This document shows positions 55,322-64,000 of a stretch of 64,000 bases of DNA, piece after piece. The notes under the pieces were generated by a model. It saw nothing but the letters and a program-made list of their open reading frames with translations. It was not told the origin of the DNA and made no database searches. Position numbers and translations under genes: made by a program. This DNA comes from Rhodospirillum sp. (GTDB lineage: Bacteria > Pseudomonadota > Alphaproteobacteria > Rhodospirillales > Rhodospirillaceae): contig JAIOYK010000009.1 of assembly GCA_021741145.1 (NCBI GenBank), positions 1 to 64,000 of the forward strand. Direction: 5' to 3'. Within the stretch, counting starts at the first letter, position 1. Each line of letters begins with the position of its first letter.

Positions 55322-56455
55322 CTAGCCCTCGGCCAGGGGGCCGAACAGGTCGACCATCAAATCGTGGAAAGCCTCGCGCCGGGGGGGATCGTTGACATGG
55401 GTGAGTGCCCGGTTGGCCCCGTCCATGAGCGAGGCGGCCATGGTGTCCCGGTTCACCGAGGCCCAGAAATCACTGATCCACCGCTGATCCGCGCAGAGCC
55501 GCAGCCGGGTCCCAGCCCGGGTCAAGGCCTCCACGGGGGTCAGTCCCCCGACTTCGTTGGGGGCTTGGTCGAGAAGGGCCTTTGGCGACACCATGCCGTA
55601 TTCGTCCCGGGCTGTTTCTCCGACCCGGACCAAGGGACCCACATAGGCCGGGCGGGCCAGCATGAAGAGTCCGTCGAGCAGGCGCAGCCACAGTCCCAGC
55701 CATTCCCGATAGACCCCATGGTGCCGCAGTCCCAACAGGAAGGGCTCCATCCAACCGGGTTCCCCATTGCGTGAGGTGCGCGCGAGGAACGCGCGGTATT
55801 CCTGCAGCACGGGGAAATGGGGAAGCAGGGCGGTCAGCAAAAAGCGCTCCTCGGGCCAGCAGCGGTGGGGAACTCCCCCGGCCAGCGCCTCGAGGCACAG
55901 GTCCGGTTGGCCCAGTTTCAACAGATCCGCGGTTTGGCCGAGGAACAGGGCGGGGTTGGCCAGGCAGGGCTGGACCGTGCCCGCGTGGGAAAGCCAAATC
56001 CGGCGTTCGAAAACCCGTGGCAGAGTCGGGTCGGGGGGCGGAGCGGAGTCCCAGGCCTCGAACAGAGCGGGGATGCGGTCGAAATCCATGAAGATATCGG
56101 GGCTCAGTCTGAGTACGCTGTCCCGCATGTCCGTCAGGCGTAGGCCCCGGTGCACCGCATGGAAGTCCGAGACCAGGGCGGGCAGGCCGAAATCATGGGG
56201 TGGGGAGAGGGTGAGCAGTTCCGTTCCCCGGGCGATAAGGTCCTCCGCCAGCCCTTGATGGGCGGTCAAGTCCGCCCGCCAAGCGGTCATGATCACCCGG
56301 TCGACGGCGCCGTCGGCCCAGAGGCCCAGGGCGCTTTCCATCACATGGGATAGGACTCCCAGGTCGCGGATGCCGCCGGACACGAGAATGATCCGCTCTC
56401 CGCCGTCTTCTGGCAGGAGGCCGCCGGAGCGCTTGCGTTTGGGGGCGCGGGTCAT
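55322..56455 (-). CDS. Conserved protein, possibly a glycosyltransferase-like fold
   Basis: A 377-residue soluble protein that I do not recognise with certainty. It starts after a basic tail with IILVSGGIRDLGVLSHVMES, and contains LRLTDMRDSVLRLSPDIFMDFDR, which is weakly like the LPS-related WavE family. Several Trp-rich segments follow. No membrane helix. It overlaps the upstream cNMP-TPR gene by four bases and precedes glpK by six, so the three are one operon. WavE-like function is a guess of low confidence. Confidence 0.55.
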   Translation of the reverse strand: MTRAPKRKRSGGLLPEDGGERIILVSGGIRDLGVLSHVMESALGLWADGAVDRVIMTAWRADLTAHQGLAEDLIARGTELLTLSPPHDFGLPALVSDFHAVHRGLRLTDMRDSVLRLSPDIFMDFDRIPALFEAWDSAPPPDPTLPRVFERRIWLSHAGTVQPCLANPALFLGQTADLLKLGQPDLCLEALAGGVPHRCWPEERFLLTALLPHFPVLQEYRAFLARTSRNGEPGWMEPFLLGLRHHGVYREWLGLWLRLLDGLFMLARPAYVGPLVRVGETARDEYGMVSPKALLDQAPNEVGGLTPVEALTRAGTRLRLCADQRWISDFWASVNRDTMAASLMDGANRALTHVNDPPRREAFHDLMVDLFGPLAEG

Positions 56456-58443
56456 TCGCCTCTCCCGCCGCCGGATGTCGCGGTCCGGGGCCCTCGTCCT
56501 CCTCCGGCCACGGTGGCTTGAGTCGGCGGTCCGGCGCGATCCGCGGCGTCCCAGCCCTCGCCATCGTCAGTGCCGACCGTGGCGGGCCGTTCGGTCCAGC
56601 CCGGATCGATCACCGGCCGCGGTCCCCCCGTTCGCTTCAGCATGTCTTCCACCCGTTTCAGGTTCTTTTCGGCCACGATGGCCAGCCGGTCGGCGCCATG
56701 CATGCGGTAGGTGCCCAGGGCCGAACGAAAACTGTCCGCCGACTCTTCCAAGGCTTCGCGCCGCTGGGAATGCTTGGCCAGCAGGAACAGGGCGGATCCC
56801 ATATTATTCTCCGTCGCCGCCCAGAGCATGGGAGCGGCCTCGAAGGTGCGGATCTCCATGGCCTGTTGGCAGGCGTCCACGGCGCGTTCCAGGATTTCGT
56901 CGGATCGGGCCTGATCACCATAGACTTGCAGTACTTGGCCGAGATTGTGCATGACTTCCGCCCACTTCCAGGGATAGGTGGCGCGGTTGAAGACTTGAAG
57001 GGCGCCTTGAAGACACCCCAAGGCTTCTTTCAAACTGTCCAGATTGCCTTCTTCCAGGTCCACCCTGTAGAGGACCATGCCCAGACGACTTTGGATGCCC
57101 GCCCATTCCCGGGGCATGTCCTGGGCACGGACCGCTTCCAGGGCGCCGCGGTAGGCCTCGATGGCTTGGATCAACAGATCTTTTGCCTCGGCCCGCTCCC
57201 CCATGGATTGCAGACAGATGCCGATGGCCCGGTGGAGGAGACCCCATTCCAGGTCCGCTTCCCGAGGCAGCAGGCCGATGGCCGCGCCATAAGCGTCGAT
57301 GGCCAGTTCGTACCAGTTGGAATCTCGCCCGTGGTGGCCGAGCGCGGCCGAAGCGTTGCCAAAACAGGATAGGATGGCGGCCCGCTCCATGGGGCCATAG
57401 GCCACGGGCGGGTCGAGCCCAACCACCCGGGCCTGCTCCACGGCCGTGGGGAGGCTGGTGGCGATGGCCCGGGCCTGGAGTTCCGTTCGGGGCTCGACCG
57501 CGGCCAGGGCGACGGCCCGGGGCAGGGCGGTCCAGTCCTCGCCGAAATCCATCGGCAGGCAGAGCCACGTCAGCGCGTTGGGCTGGCCGGGGCGTCCATC
57601 CTCCGGTGATTGGATGCCGGTGAACCGGATCTCAAGGATCCGGGCCGGCGGATCGACGAGACCCCACAGGACAAGGTCGGCGTCCTCCTTGCGGAGGATG
57701 TTGCGGGCTTGGGTGCCCGCCTGGGCCAGGGCGGCGAGGGGTCCGTCGTTTCCCCCCACCTCCACGGCCTTGTCGCTGGCCTTGATCAGGATCCCGGGGA
57801 GATCCTTGAAGCAGGCGACGATTCGGTCGCGCTGGGCGTTGGCCTCGTCGTTGGGGAGGGTCGCCACGGCGATAACCAAGGGACGTTGGGCCGCGGACGG
57901 GAACGCGGGGGGGCGAGGCGGAAGGGAGTGGGCGCTCCGGTGGGGCCATGCCCGATCCTTGCGGCGGAAGGTTCCCAGGACCCGGTCGAGCAAGCCCGGG
58001 CGTTCGGTTTCGTTGTCGTGGATGTCCAGGGGGAGCGCGTCGGATCCGATGGGCGCGGGCAGGGTTTCGCGAGGGGACAGGGTGGTGCCCGAAAGGTCGG
58101 CGACCCGGTCCGCGAGGCCATGCAGGCGCCGGGTCAGCTTGGCGATGATCTTCACCGCGACCTCGGGGTCGTCCGCGGTGCGTTTCAGGAAATCCTCGCG
58201 GGACACCTGCTGAAGGGTGACGGGTCCCTTGGCGATGGCCGTTTCCATGCGTTCGGTCCGGTCCGACAGGCCGGTTTCCCCCAACAGATCCCCCTTGCGC
58301 AGGGATCCAAGGGGAACCGCTCCCCGGGGGCTGACTTTGTACAAATCCACCATTCCGGACACGATGATATAGCCTGAGGGGGCCTTTTCCCCTTCGCGGA
58401 AGATCACATCGCCATCGTTGAATTTCCGGTGGACCGGTTTCAT
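56452..58443 (-). CDS. Cyclic-nucleotide-binding plus TPR-repeat protein
   Basis: A 663-residue protein. An N-terminal CNB domain (about 5-120) shows FNDGDVIFREGEKAPSGYII and GSLRKGDLLGETGLSDRTERM. A proline-rich linker is followed by an unassigned alpha/beta region (about 180-300, PLVIAVATLPNDEANAQRDRI) and a C-terminal array of at least five TPR-like helices (about 340-590), including WAEVMHNLGQVLQVYGDQAR and WAATENNMGSALFLLAKHSQ. The tail is Gly-rich. It probably is a cNMP-regulated scaffold. ATG 58443 has AAGGG upstream. First gene of the glpK operon. Confidence 0.8.
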   Translation of the reverse strand: MKPVHRKFNDGDVIFREGEKAPSGYIIVSGMVDLYKVSPRGAVPLGSLRKGDLLGETGLSDRTERMETAIAKGPVTLQQVSREDFLKRTADDPEVAVKIIAKLTRRLHGLADRVADLSGTTLSPRETLPAPIGSDALPLDIHDNETERPGLLDRVLGTFRRKDRAWPHRSAHSLPPRPPAFPSAAQRPLVIAVATLPNDEANAQRDRIVACFKDLPGILIKASDKAVEVGGNDGPLAALAQAGTQARNILRKEDADLVLWGLVDPPARILEIRFTGIQSPEDGRPGQPNALTWLCLPMDFGEDWTALPRAVALAAVEPRTELQARAIATSLPTAVEQARVVGLDPPVAYGPMERAAILSCFGNASAALGHHGRDSNWYELAIDAYGAAIGLLPREADLEWGLLHRAIGICLQSMGERAEAKDLLIQAIEAYRGALEAVRAQDMPREWAGIQSRLGMVLYRVDLEEGNLDSLKEALGCLQGALQVFNRATYPWKWAEVMHNLGQVLQVYGDQARSDEILERAVDACQQAMEIRTFEAAPMLWAATENNMGSALFLLAKHSQRREALEESADSFRSALGTYRMHGADRLAIVAEKNLKRVEDMLKRTGGPRPVIDPGWTERPATVGTDDGEGWDAADRAGPPTQATVAGGGRGPRTATSGGGRGE

Positions 58444-58599
58444 GAACACCCTTTTGGCCCGGACTTTTTCCGCCCGATAGTCTATCCCGTTTTTCAGGAT
58501 TTACGCCAATGGACTTGGGGTGCCAAGGGCTTCAGGGATTTATATTTCTCACGGCGTCCCGCTTCGCTGGCGCCTGACTCCGACGAAGAGGGAACGGGG

Positions 58600-59343
58600 T
58601 CACGAACCCGATGGGGCGGGAAATCGGCCCAGGCCGGGCAGGCGCAGGGCCAGGGGATGGGTGTCCAGACCCAGGGACAGGCCCAGGATGTTCACCTCCA
58701 CCCCCTCTTCCGGTGCGATCATCAGTCCCAGCAAACCCAGCAGGGAGACCTGGGCGCCGGTTCCACTAGGCGCCCGTCCGAAGGGGTTGTCGATGGGGCG
58801 CCAGTCCTTGCCGATGGCCGTCGGGGGCAGGTCAACGTCCAGTCCTGGAACGGCCCTGGCCAGGTAGGCCAGGAAGGTGTTGCTGTTGGGGCCAGGGTAG
58901 GCGGAGTAGGTGTTCCGCCAGGGATAGACCGCGACCGCCTGTTCAATGGCGGGGATCAGGGCCTCGGCGTTCTCGCCTCGGATATCGCGGAGCAATGTCG
59001 GAGTGGACCCTGCCCACCTGTCGTCCGGCCCCCCACTGTTCCAGACAACCTTATCGCCCTGTCTCCAGCCGAGGACCTCCACCCGCGTGTACCGGTCGGC
59101 GCCCGCCGGCTTGAACGTGATCCAACCGTGGACGGCGAAGATCCTGCGCCAGGAGTAGGTCCGGGCCGCGTAGATCTGGACCACCGCCTCGTGGCTGGTC
59201 ACGGGATTGGGGGCCAAGCCGGTCGATCCGTTGTTGGCGACGGACCACGGCTTGGCGCCGCCACCGTTGACCAGGGCGCTGACCCCGACGGGGACACCCA
59301 ACAGAACCAAGAGGGCGAGGAGGGTAAAGAGCAAGCCTTTCAT
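58600..59343 (-). CDS. DUF3750-like membrane-anchored protein
   Basis: A 247-residue protein with one N-terminal hydrophobic helix (LLFTLLALLVLLGVPVGVSAL), either signal or anchor. The body, with VVQIYAARTYSWRRIFAVHGW, VVWNSGGPDDRWAGS and NTYSAYPGPNSNTFLAYLAR, resembles DUF3750 as I recall it; function unknown. It stands alone. The gap 58450-58599 behind it contains nothing I can identify. Confidence 0.65.
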   Translation of the reverse strand: MKGLLFTLLALLVLLGVPVGVSALVNGGGAKPWSVANNGSTGLAPNPVTSHEAVVQIYAARTYSWRRIFAVHGWITFKPAGADRYTRVEVLGWRQGDKVVWNSGGPDDRWAGSTPTLLRDIRGENAEALIPAIEQAVAVYPWRNTYSAYPGPNSNTFLAYLARAVPGLDVDLPPTAIGKDWRPIDNPFGRAPSGTGAQVSLLGLLGLMIAPEEGVEVNILGLSLGLDTHPLALRLPGLGRFPAPSGS

Positions 59344-59641
59344 GCGCACCAGTGAAGCGGGCCATTATGGTGATCCTGGGGCGTTGTCTTTTCTCCGTGT
59401 ATCGGGGCTGCACGTGCTCATCCCACCTTTGCTTCCACCCCGCCACCCTCCTGGCCGGCGTCTGTTCACCATGGAATCCCGGGTGGTCCGTGGTGGCTTC
59501 AACCGAACCTGTCGCGCGGCGTTGGGAGCCACGAAGCCCTGGGGGCGATGGGGAAAAACTGCTTGTGCAAGGTTGGTATGGCTTTTTTGGTGTGACTTTG
59601 AAAAACATATACCTTATACGATAATTAATTTGATAATTAGC

Positions 59642-59670
59642 TTGTCATTATAAATCTTAAAGTATATACA
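59642..59670 (+). promoter_or_regulatory. Promoter of the torT-chemoreceptor pair
   Basis: TTGTCA (59642-59647) and TATACA (59665-59670) are 17 bases apart within a strikingly AT-rich stretch (about 59590-59720). The remaining gap from 59344 shows no gene. Confidence 0.65.
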
Positions 59671-59752
59671 ATCTTGGAACTTTTTTGCATCCACACCGCA
59701 TAATGGTTATATGCGTTGGGAGTCACCGAAATTCCTGATGGAGCTTCTCGAC

Positions 59753-60811
59753 ATGATTAAAATTTCCATTATCTGCGGGGCGGCGCTCGTTTGTCTCGCG
59801 GGCTCCGCTTCGGCGGGCGAAACTTGGACGGTGGACCAGTGGTCTCCATCCTACGACTTCAGCAATAACCCCAAGGAAACCACCTATTCCTCCATGGAAA
59901 AGGCGTCCAAGGACTGGAACCTCTGTGTTGTTTTTCCGCATCTGAAGGATCCCTATTGGGTGGCGACGAACTTTGGGGTTGTTGATCAGGCCCGCAAGCT
60001 TGGTGTTCGCGCTGATATCTTCGAGTCAGGTGGCTATCCGAATCTCGATAAACAGATCGAGCAAGTGAAGCATTGCGCGGCCGCGGGAACCTATGACGCC
60101 ATTCTGCTTGGTACGGTGTCCTATGACCTTATGACGCCCACGGTGGTGGAAGCCGCGAAGTCCATTCCCGTGTTCGCAACGGTCAATCAGATCCAAGGCG
60201 ACGGCCTTTCGGGGATGGTAGCGGTGAACTGGGTCGATATGGGCCGGGCCGCTGGGCGCTATTTCGTGGAGCAACACCCCGCTGGGTCCACGCCGGCCAA
60301 GGTGGCGTGGATTCCGGGGCCGGAGACCGCGGGATGGGTGAAGTTCACCGACAAAGGATTTCGAGAGGTCATTAAGGACGCGGCCGTCGATTTGGTCACG
60401 GTCAAGTACGGTGATACGGGAAACGACATTCAAAAGACGCTCGTCGAGGACACTTTGGATGAGTTCCCCGATGTGGAGTATATCGCCGGAAACGCCGTCG
60501 CCATCGAGGCGGCCATGGCGATCGTCCGGCAACGGGGACTCACTGGCAAGGTGAAACTGGTCGCCGACTATTTCACACCCGCGATCTACCGTGGCGTGCG
60601 CCGTGGCGTGATTGTCAGTGCTCCCACGGACAGCGCGGCCTTGCAGGGTGTCCTGTCCGTTGATCAGGCCGTGCGGTTCCTGGAGGGGACGTCGACCGCG
60701 GATCACATCGGACCCGTGATCTTCAATGTGGATACGACCAACGTGCAGGACTTTCCGGTCGCGGAATCGTTGGCTCCTTCCGAATTCACGCCGGTTTTCA
60801 GCGTTCCCTAG
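59753..60811 (+). CDS. torT: TorT, periplasmic TMAO-system binding protein
   Basis: A 352-residue periplasmic protein with signal peptide IKISIICGAALVCLAGSASA. The mature part has NLCVVFPHLKDPYWVATNFG, then QIEQVKHCAAAGTYDAILLG and VAWIPGPETAGWVKFTDKGF, matching TorT, the periplasmic binding protein that presents TMAO to the TorS sensor. ATG 59753 has GGAG nine bases upstream. The neighbours are not torSR or torCAD but a chemoreceptor. So it probably feeds chemotaxis; this is an inference. Confidence 0.88.
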   Translation: MIKISIICGAALVCLAGSASAGETWTVDQWSPSYDFSNNPKETTYSSMEKASKDWNLCVVFPHLKDPYWVATNFGVVDQARKLGVRADIFESGGYPNLDKQIEQVKHCAAAGTYDAILLGTVSYDLMTPTVVEAAKSIPVFATVNQIQGDGLSGMVAVNWVDMGRAAGRYFVEQHPAGSTPAKVAWIPGPETAGWVKFTDKGFREVIKDAAVDLVTVKYGDTGNDIQKTLVEDTLDEFPDVEYIAGNAVAIEAAMAIVRQRGLTGKVKLVADYFTPAIYRGVRRGVIVSAPTDSAALQGVLSVDQAVRFLEGTSTADHIGPVIFNVDTTNVQDFPVAESLAPSEFTPVFSVP

Positions 60812-61012
60812 ACCTTTCCATTCCTTGACCTGTTCCGGCCCCAGGGGCCGGAACACCGGATGTTGTTTATGATCGAGGATCCCTCTAAGGGGGGACGCGC
60901 CGTTCTCGTCGCATTTTGCAAGGAGCGGTGTCCTTTCGGGTGTCCTTGGACGGCTCGTCTTGGTCCGGTTGGGTTCCTCGATTTAAGATTCTCCAGGCGT
61001 AGAGAGAAAGCG

Positions 61013-63157
61013 ATGAAGACCATTTCCGTGCGCACGGGTTTGATACTGGCATTCGCCTGTGTTGCCCTTCTAACTGTTGTCGCGAGTGGTACCGGATTGG
61101 CTGTTCTTCAGTCGATAAAGACGCGACAGCAGGAAATTCTCGAGAAGTCAATACCCCTCGTTCTGCTCGCCAAGGAACTGGTAACCGATGCGGGGAATCT
61201 CAGCAGGCATCGGGAAGAAATGTCCAAGGCGAGGGACGGGGAGACCTTGGCGGGGCTGCGGAAGGATGTAACGGACGCCACATCCCTGATAAAGAACAAT
61301 ATTGAGCTCTTTCGCGGTCTTGATCGCGGCGGTGATCGCGCGGATGGATTCGAAAGGGTCATCTCTCGGTTCACGGGAGACTTGGCGGAGTTCGCGTCGG
61401 TCACCGAGGATCGCGTCCGGTTGAACCAAACGCGCAATAAAGTCTATCGGGAGATTCTGTCCGACGCCGGGCGGATGACGGAGTTGACGGAAAGCCTCGT
61501 GGCCAACGGTCGAGCCGACGTCAGCAATGCCCTCTCGACGCTATACGACCTCATTGAGGATCCCGGCGCGGTCAACAAAGTCTACGACACCCTGGATACG
61601 ATCCTGGACGTGAAGCTCTTTCAAGCCGAAGAGATGAATAGTCTCAAGGTCAACAGTTTGTTACTGCCCAAACAGGTCGTGGGTTTGATGGCGTTGACCG
61701 AAGGGAGCGCTGTCGAGCGGATCGCCGAAGATATCGCCAAGACGTTGACCGCCTTGGAACGCAATGTGAATTCGATCCGGAATCCCGACCAAAAAAGCAG
61801 GACACAGGAGATTTTGACAGGTTTGGTGGACCAAATCAAAGTGGGTCAAGCGGACGGCTTTATCGCGATGAATAGGGATTATCTCGCGACACTCGACCGT
61901 CTGACGGATTTGAGCGCCAGCGTCTTGTCGCGGGAAGAGGCCCTTGGTGCCTTCGCCGCGGAGACGGAACGGACGATTGGCGACAGTATCGAAGCGGATA
62001 AGGCGGCCATGGCCGACGAGGTCTCCTTCGCGCGGACGACCATGATCCTCATATCGATCGTCGGTGTCCTCATTTCCTTGGCGATTGGCTACTTTTATGT
62101 TCGGCGGAATATCCTGTCCCGCTTGGCCGCGCTGAACGAAGCGACCCAACGGCTGTCCGAAGGCGACACGGATGTGGTCATCCCCATTGCCTCTCGGGAC
62201 GAACTGGGTCGAATGGCGGCCGCGCTCCAGGTCTTCAAGGAAAACGCCCAGGAGAAGGAGCATCTCGAGACGCAGCGGCGGGAGGATGAAGACCGGATGG
62301 CCCGGGAGCGCACCGAAGAATTGGCGCGCATCGCCAGCAATTTCGAAACATCCGTCCTTGGTATCGTCGAGTCCGTGACCACCCGTGCCCATGGGATGAA
62401 ACGGTCGGCCGAAACCATGCGGGCGCGGGCCAATGGGGCGGGAGAGCGCACCACCACCGTGGCCACCGTATCGGTCGAGGCGTCCGGAAGCGTCGAAATG
62501 GTCGCCGCGGCGGCGGAGGAACTCAGTGCCTCGATCCAAGAGATTTCCAATCAGGTGTCGCATTCCGCGGCCGCCTCGGATGCCGCGGTCGCGGAGGCGC
62601 GCCATATCCGCGAGGACGTGAATGGGTTGAGCGTGGCGTCCGAACGGATCGGCGAGATCGTCGGTCTTATCAACGGCATCGCCTCGCAAACCAATCTCTT
62701 GGCGTTGAACGCCACGATCGAGGCCGCTCGGGCTGGCGACGCGGGAAAGGGATTCGCCGTCGTCGCCAACGAGGTTAAGTCCCTTGCATCGCAATCGACG
62801 AAAGCGACAGAGGAAATCGGAGGTCAAATAACGCGTATCCAGGATCAAGTACAGAGGTCCGTGACGGCAATCCAGAACATTGTCGATACAATTGAGAATC
62901 TGAATTCAATCTCGGCCAGTATCTCCTCGTCGATTGATCAGCAGAAGTCCGCGACCACTGAGATTTCGAAGAGTGTTCAAACGGCGGCCCTGGGGTCCCA
63001 GGAAGTTACCAGAATCATAAAGGACGTCGCCGAGGACGTGGCGGAAACCAGTTCCACCTCGGGTGAGGTCGTGGACGTCTCGGACCATTTGGTGGACGAA
63101 TCGGATGCTCTGAAACGGGAAGTGACCCAGTTCCTCGCCAATATCCGGGGTCGGTAA
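61013..63157 (+). CDS. Chemoreceptor with long TorS-like periplasmic sensor
   Basis: A 714-residue receptor. TM1 is at about 8-30, a helical periplasmic domain of about 310 residues at 31-341, TM2 at about 342-362, HAMP at about 364-417, and a signalling domain with the tip [20 protein letters not shown] near 555-590. Size and all-helical character of the sensor fit the TorS sensor domain (about 280 residues), which docks TorT. The gene starts 201 bases after torT. No kinase or receiver domain is attached, so output is to CheA. C-terminus ends IRGR, without CheR tether. Confidence 0.9.
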   Translation: MKTISVRTGLILAFACVALLTVVASGTGLAVLQSIKTRQQEILEKSIPLVLLAKELVTDAGNLSRHREEMSKARDGETLAGLRKDVTDATSLIKNNIELFRGLDRGGDRADGFERVISRFTGDLAEFASVTEDRVRLNQTRNKVYREILSDAGRMTELTESLVANGRADVSNALSTLYDLIEDPGAVNKVYDTLDTILDVKLFQAEEMNSLKVNSLLLPKQVVGLMALTEGSAVERIAEDIAKTLTALERNVNSIRNPDQKSRTQEILTGLVDQIKVGQADGFIAMNRDYLATLDRLTDLSASVLSREEALGAFAAETERTIGDSIEADKAAMADEVSFARTTMILISIVGVLISLAIGYFYVRRNILSRLAALNEATQRLSEGDTDVVIPIASRDELGRMAAALQVFKENAQEKEHLETQRREDEDRMARERTEELARIASNFETSVLGIVESVTTRAHGMKRSAETMRARANGAGERTTTVATVSVEASGSVEMVAAAAEELSASIQEISNQVSHSAAASDAAVAEARHIREDVNGLSVASERIGEIVGLINGIASQTNLLALNATIEAARAGDAGKGFAVVANEVKSLASQSTKATEEIGGQITRIQDQVQRSVTAIQNIVDTIENLNSISASISSSIDQQKSATTEISKSVQTAALGSQEVTRIIKDVAEDVAETSSTSGEVVDVSDHLVDESDALKREVTQFLANIRGR

Positions 63158-63225
63158 CGGCGGGCGGGATTCGGCGGTGGTGTTCGGCGATCCCAATAAG
63201 GACGGAACCAATAGGGGAGCCCTCG

Positions 63226-63255
63226 ATGGGGGCCGGTTCAATGGGGGCCGGTTCA
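63226..63255. repeat. Two direct 15-bp repeats
   Basis: ATGGGGGCCGGTTCA occurs twice in tandem in the gap between the chemoreceptor and recQ. GGAACC and GGTTC nearby form weak inverted repeats. Nothing else is seen in 63158-63367. Confidence 0.7.
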
Positions 63256-63367
63256 ACGGGAGGGAAGGCCGCGTGGATCTTCATTCCCCGCTCGGCGGTC
63301 TTTTCCCTGCACAACGGGTGCAAGCTCCTTTATGGTGTCGTCGTTCCCAACCCTGACCGGATTCCCA

Positions 63368-64000
63368 ATGGTCTTCGACGCCCCCCTGGCCTCCGAATTC
63401 GCGACCGATTCAACCGGTTTCCCCCTGGATCCGCGCAGCCTGCTGGCCGACGTCTGGGGATTCCAGGATTTTCGCCCCGGGCAGGCGGCGATTATCGAGG
63501 CCATCCTGGCCGGGGAGAACGTGCTCGCCATCATGCCCACGGGCGCGGGCAAATCCCTGTGCTACCAGCTTCCCGCCCTGGCCAGTCCGGGGGTCACGGT
63601 GGTGGTCTCTCCGTTGATCGCCCTGATGCGCGACCAGGTGGCCCAACTCACGGCCCTGGGGATCGAGGCCGGGGCGCTGAACTCCTCCATCGGCATGGAC
63701 GAATACCGCCGGATCATGGGGGGGCTGCGACAGGGGACGCTGAAGCTGCTTTACGTGGCGCCGGAGCGCCTGACCCGGCCGGAGACCATTGCCCTTCTCC
63801 AGGACAGCAAGATTGCCACGCTGGCCATCGACGAGGCCCATTGCGTCAGCCAATGGGGCCACGATTTTCGGCCGGAATACATGGAAATCGGCCGGGTGCG
63901 GGAAGAACTGGGTGGAGTGCGCACGGTGGCCTTCACCGCCACCGCCGACGCGGCCACCCGGGACGATATCGCCCGCCGTCTGTTCACCGAGGAACCTCGG
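63368..64000 (+). CDS. recQ: ATP-dependent DNA helicase RecQ (partial, cut by window end)
   Basis: The first 211 residues of RecQ, a 3'-5' helicase in recombination and repair. Motif 0 is WGFQDFRPGQAAIIEAIL, Walker A is IMPTGAGKSLCYQLPAL, motif Ib VAPERL, and motif II DEAHCVSQWGHDFRPEY, which includes the RecQ-specific aromatic loop. Then AFTATADAATRDDI (motif III) is seen. The rest lies beyond 64000. ATG 63368 is used; an in-frame ATG at 63332 is also possible; neither has a strong ribosome site. Confidence 0.95.
   Translation, partial: MVFDAPLASEFATDSTGFPLDPRSLLADVWGFQDFRPGQAAIIEAILAGENVLAIMPTGAGKSLCYQLPALASPGVTVVVSPLIALMRDQVAQLTALGIEAGALNSSIGMDEYRRIMGGLRQGTLKLLYVAPERLTRPETIALLQDSKIATLAIDEAHCVSQWGHDFRPEYMEIGRVREELGGVRTVAFTATADAATRDDIARRLFTEEPR

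Noticed and set aside
53930-55774. 614-residue open frame on the plus strand opposite glpK
   Set aside because: Shadow of glycerol kinase and the next gene; no start context or domain.

Overview
The window reads as chromosomal DNA of a high-GC, motile alphaproteobacterium, most likely of the order Rhodospirillales. The basis is the GANTC methyltransferase CcrM beside RNase HII, an rpmH-rnpA-yidD-yidC-engB-argB block, a 4.5S RNA-dnaX-ybaB-recR block, a complete pqqABCDE set, a CheZ-type phosphatase and several chemoreceptors. I see no phage, transposase, CRISPR array, tRNA or rRNA. The order is an inference; no marker gene settles the genus.

Layout. 1-6.9 kb: a perfect hairpin at the window edge, a DUF2889 protein, a CBS-pair protein, a chemoreceptor, a DinG-like Fe-S helicase and a lone cyclic-nucleotide-binding domain. 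7-9 kb: a sulfur-type operon of two YeeE/YedE half-transporters and a secreted phosphatase with a Cys-Pro repeat. 10-13.5 kb: pqqABCDE. 13.5-18 kb: a multi-PAS histidine kinase, CheZ and bacteriohemerythrin. 18.6-22.1 kb: ccrM, rnhB and a KefB-like antiporter. 23-28.6 kb: a nucleotidase, argB, engB, yidC, yidD, rnpA and rpmH. 28.7-32.5 kb: a TVP38-type membrane protein, a mercuric-reductase-like flavoprotein and a histidine kinase in overlapping frames. 32.5-40.8 kb: GyrI-like protein, accA, a Crp/Fnr regulator, metA, sufE, 4.5S RNA, dnaX, ybaB, recR and a lipoprotein. 41-44.5 kb: two tandem LysE exporters and an ArsR-permease pair whose permease has four N-terminal Cys-Cys motifs. 44.5-47.9 kb: an aerotaxis receptor split into two genes, a lone Lrp/AsnC effector domain and an alpha/beta hydrolase. 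47.9-52.6 kb: a branched-chain amino-acid type ABC operon (livJHMGF order). 52.9-59.3 kb: a double cold-shock-domain protein with a Gly-rich linker, glpK in an operon with an unknown protein and a cNMP-TPR protein, and a DUF3750-like protein. 59.7-63.2 kb: TorT beside a chemoreceptor with a TorS-sized sensor domain. The window ends inside recQ.

How parts work together. Three chemoreceptors, a split Aer, CheZ, a hemerythrin and a TorT-linked receptor point to a cell that steers by oxygen, redox and probably TMAO. The most interesting possible new systems are the TorT-chemoreceptor pair, the Cys-Cys-repeat permease with its ArsR regulator and operator, and the YeeE/YedE-phosphatase operon. Non-coding items worth following are a structured intergenic repeat of about 145 bp (two full copies, one partial), and a dense cluster of GANTC sites between rpmH and the rnpA core in a genome that encodes CcrM.
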